The position numbers were made by a program, and so were the translations under genes. A stretch of 6,383 nucleotides of DNA, from positions 3,345-9,727 of the forward strand of contig MFDZ01000003.1 in assembly GCA_001777455.1 (NCBI GenBank), read 5' to 3'. Origin of the DNA: Candidatus Daviesbacteria bacterium RIFCSPLOWO2_02_FULL_41_8 (GTDB taxonomy: Bacteria > Patescibacteriota > Microgenomatia > Daviesbacterales > UBA10151). Under the pieces are notes generated by a model, which was not told the origin of the DNA, searched no databases, and saw nothing but the letters and a program-made list of their open reading frames with translations. This document shows, in pieces, positions 5,903-6,383 of the stretch. The first letter of the stretch is position 1. Every line of letters starts with the position of its first letter.

Positions 5903-5913
5903 CAAGCAAGACT

Positions 5914-6383
5914 ATGAAATTAATTGACACACATGCCCATCTTTATTGGGATAGCTTCAAAGAAGATTTTGATGAAGTCATTCAAAAAGCTATTGATGCC
6001 GGCATCTCTACAATAATAAATGTTGGTGTTGATGTTGAAAAAAGTCAGGAGGCTCTGGATCAAGCTAGAAATACCAGGTGGCCGGAAGGCCTCTCGGTTT
6101 ATTCCACTATCGGCATCCATCCTCACGAAGCCACCAAATACGCAGAGACACAATTGTCCTCCGACCTGCCCGACAGTGCCAATCTTAGGCAGGCGGGTCG
6201 TGGCGCTTTTGTCGATGAAGATATAACAAAGCTGGAAGAAATATACAGGAGTAATCCGGAAAAGGTGGTGGCTGTTGGCGAGTGTGGTCTGGACTTTTGT
6301 TTCCAAGACAAAGGATTGACTACTGTCATTCTGGGGAGTGAAACGACACCAGAATCTTTTGACTCTGGACAAGCCAGAGTGAC
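5914..6383 (+). CDS. tatD: TatD-family metal-dependent deoxyribonuclease, 5' part only
   Basis: The N-terminal 156 residues of a TatD-type TIM-barrel metallohydrolase, a family with 3'-5' DNase activity in DNA repair and turnover. The frame stays open to the window end, so the rest lies beyond it. Metal-binding motifs are DTHAHL (His7 and His9), GIHPH (H69-P70-H71) and GECGLDF (Glu123). Between His71 and Glu123 there are 51 residues against roughly 30 in usual members. The surplus coincides with the segment SSDLPDSANLRQAGRG (82-97), encoded by a palindrome. Just after GLDF a second repeat begins, giving LTTVILGSETTPESF in place of the expected helix-leading residues. Both are read in frame, so the gene may still be functional, although a break past the window cannot be ruled out. 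The ATG at 5914 is the natural start (MKLIDTHAHL); no good ribosome-binding site is seen. It follows metG by 23 bp, probably co-transcribed; metG next to tatD is a familiar bacterial order. Confidence 0.9.
   Translation, partial: MKLIDTHAHLYWDSFKEDFDEVIQKAIDAGISTIINVGVDVEKSQEALDQARNTRWPEGLSVYSTIGIHPHEATKYAETQLSSDLPDSANLRQAGRGAFVDEDITKLEEIYRSNPEKVVAVGECGLDFCFQDKGLTTVILGSETTPESFDSGQARV
6156..6204. repeat. In-frame palindromic element 1 inside tatD
   Basis: CGACC (6162-6166) pairs with GGTCG (6196-6200), and TGCC boxes (6167-6170 and 6177-6180) face GGCA (6188-6191) in alternative nested hairpins. The GC-rich block interrupts more AT-rich coding sequence and encodes about 16-17 residues in a surface loop between two metal-binding motifs. 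Borders are approximate. Confidence 0.6.
6324..6383. repeat. In-frame palindromic element 2 inside tatD, cut by the window end
   Basis: It begins TGTCATTCTGG and reaches AGAATCT at 6357, the same beginning and the same box as the left half of the repeat at 605-640. A perfect hairpin ACTCTGG-ACAAG-CCAGAGT (6362-6380) follows, and the last bases, TGAC, are the complement of the opening GTCA. The termini therefore form an inverted repeat, and the element probably ends one or a few bases past the window. Confidence 0.6.

Noticed and set aside
5703..5930. Minus-strand 75-residue reading frame over the metG end
   Set aside because: It is antisense to the conserved MetRS C terminus and the palindrome, with no recognisable protein features.
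5920..6372. Reading frames of 150 and 68 residues on the minus strand and 68 on the plus strand over tatD
   Set aside because: They overlap the TatD frame, which carries all the conserved metal-binding motifs and starts at 5914.
1..6383. Recoded TGA (as in Gracilibacteria or Absconditabacteria)
   Set aside because: All genes read through under the standard code with no in-frame TGA at conserved positions.

Overview
The window reads as chromosomal DNA of a small-genome, AT-leaning bacterium. It most resembles the Candidate Phyla Radiation (Patescibacteria, perhaps Microgenomates-like). The reasons are a compact 729-residue SbcC, a minimal MetRS without a C-terminal tRNA-binding domain, tightly packed genes, several gene starts without a Shine-Dalgarno sequence, a free-standing LAGLIDADG gene and many short palindromic repeats. 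The lineage is inference; no marker gene settles it. All intact genes end in TAA or TAG, and no TGA is read through, so the standard code fits and there is no sign of UGA recoding.

Layout, left to right. (1) 1-2880: the 3' part of sbcD and a complete sbcC, the two subunits of the SbcCD (Mre11-Rad50) nuclease, separated by an 80-bp palindromic repeat. (2) 2881-2954: an imperfect inverted repeat between converging genes. (3) 2955-3598: a divergent pair, a 70-residue basic hypothetical protein on the minus strand and a 121-residue four-helix membrane protein on the plus strand. They are fired from back-to-back promoters whose -35 boxes overlap, and both may give leaderless mRNAs. (4) 3619-5890: a promoter, a helix-turn-helix plus two-motif LAGLIDADG homing endonuclease, and metG, whose start overlaps the endonuclease 3' end by 14 nt. 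(5) 5914-6383: the 5' part of a TatD-family metallohydrolase, running off the window.

The most distinctive theme is short palindromic repeats. They sit between genes (605-684, 2884-2940), at a gene end where one supplies the metG stop codon (5877-5902), and apparently inside reading frames without breaking them (sbcD 140-202, tatD 6156-6204 and 6324 to the end). The intragenic ones fall in segments with no counterpart in the usual protein families, so they look like in-frame insertions comparable to the palindromic elements known from Rickettsia. The sbcCD half has a more mixed base composition, while the endonuclease-metG block is clearly more AT-rich. I see no CRISPR array, tRNA, rRNA or transposase gene, and no new multi-gene defence or metabolic system.
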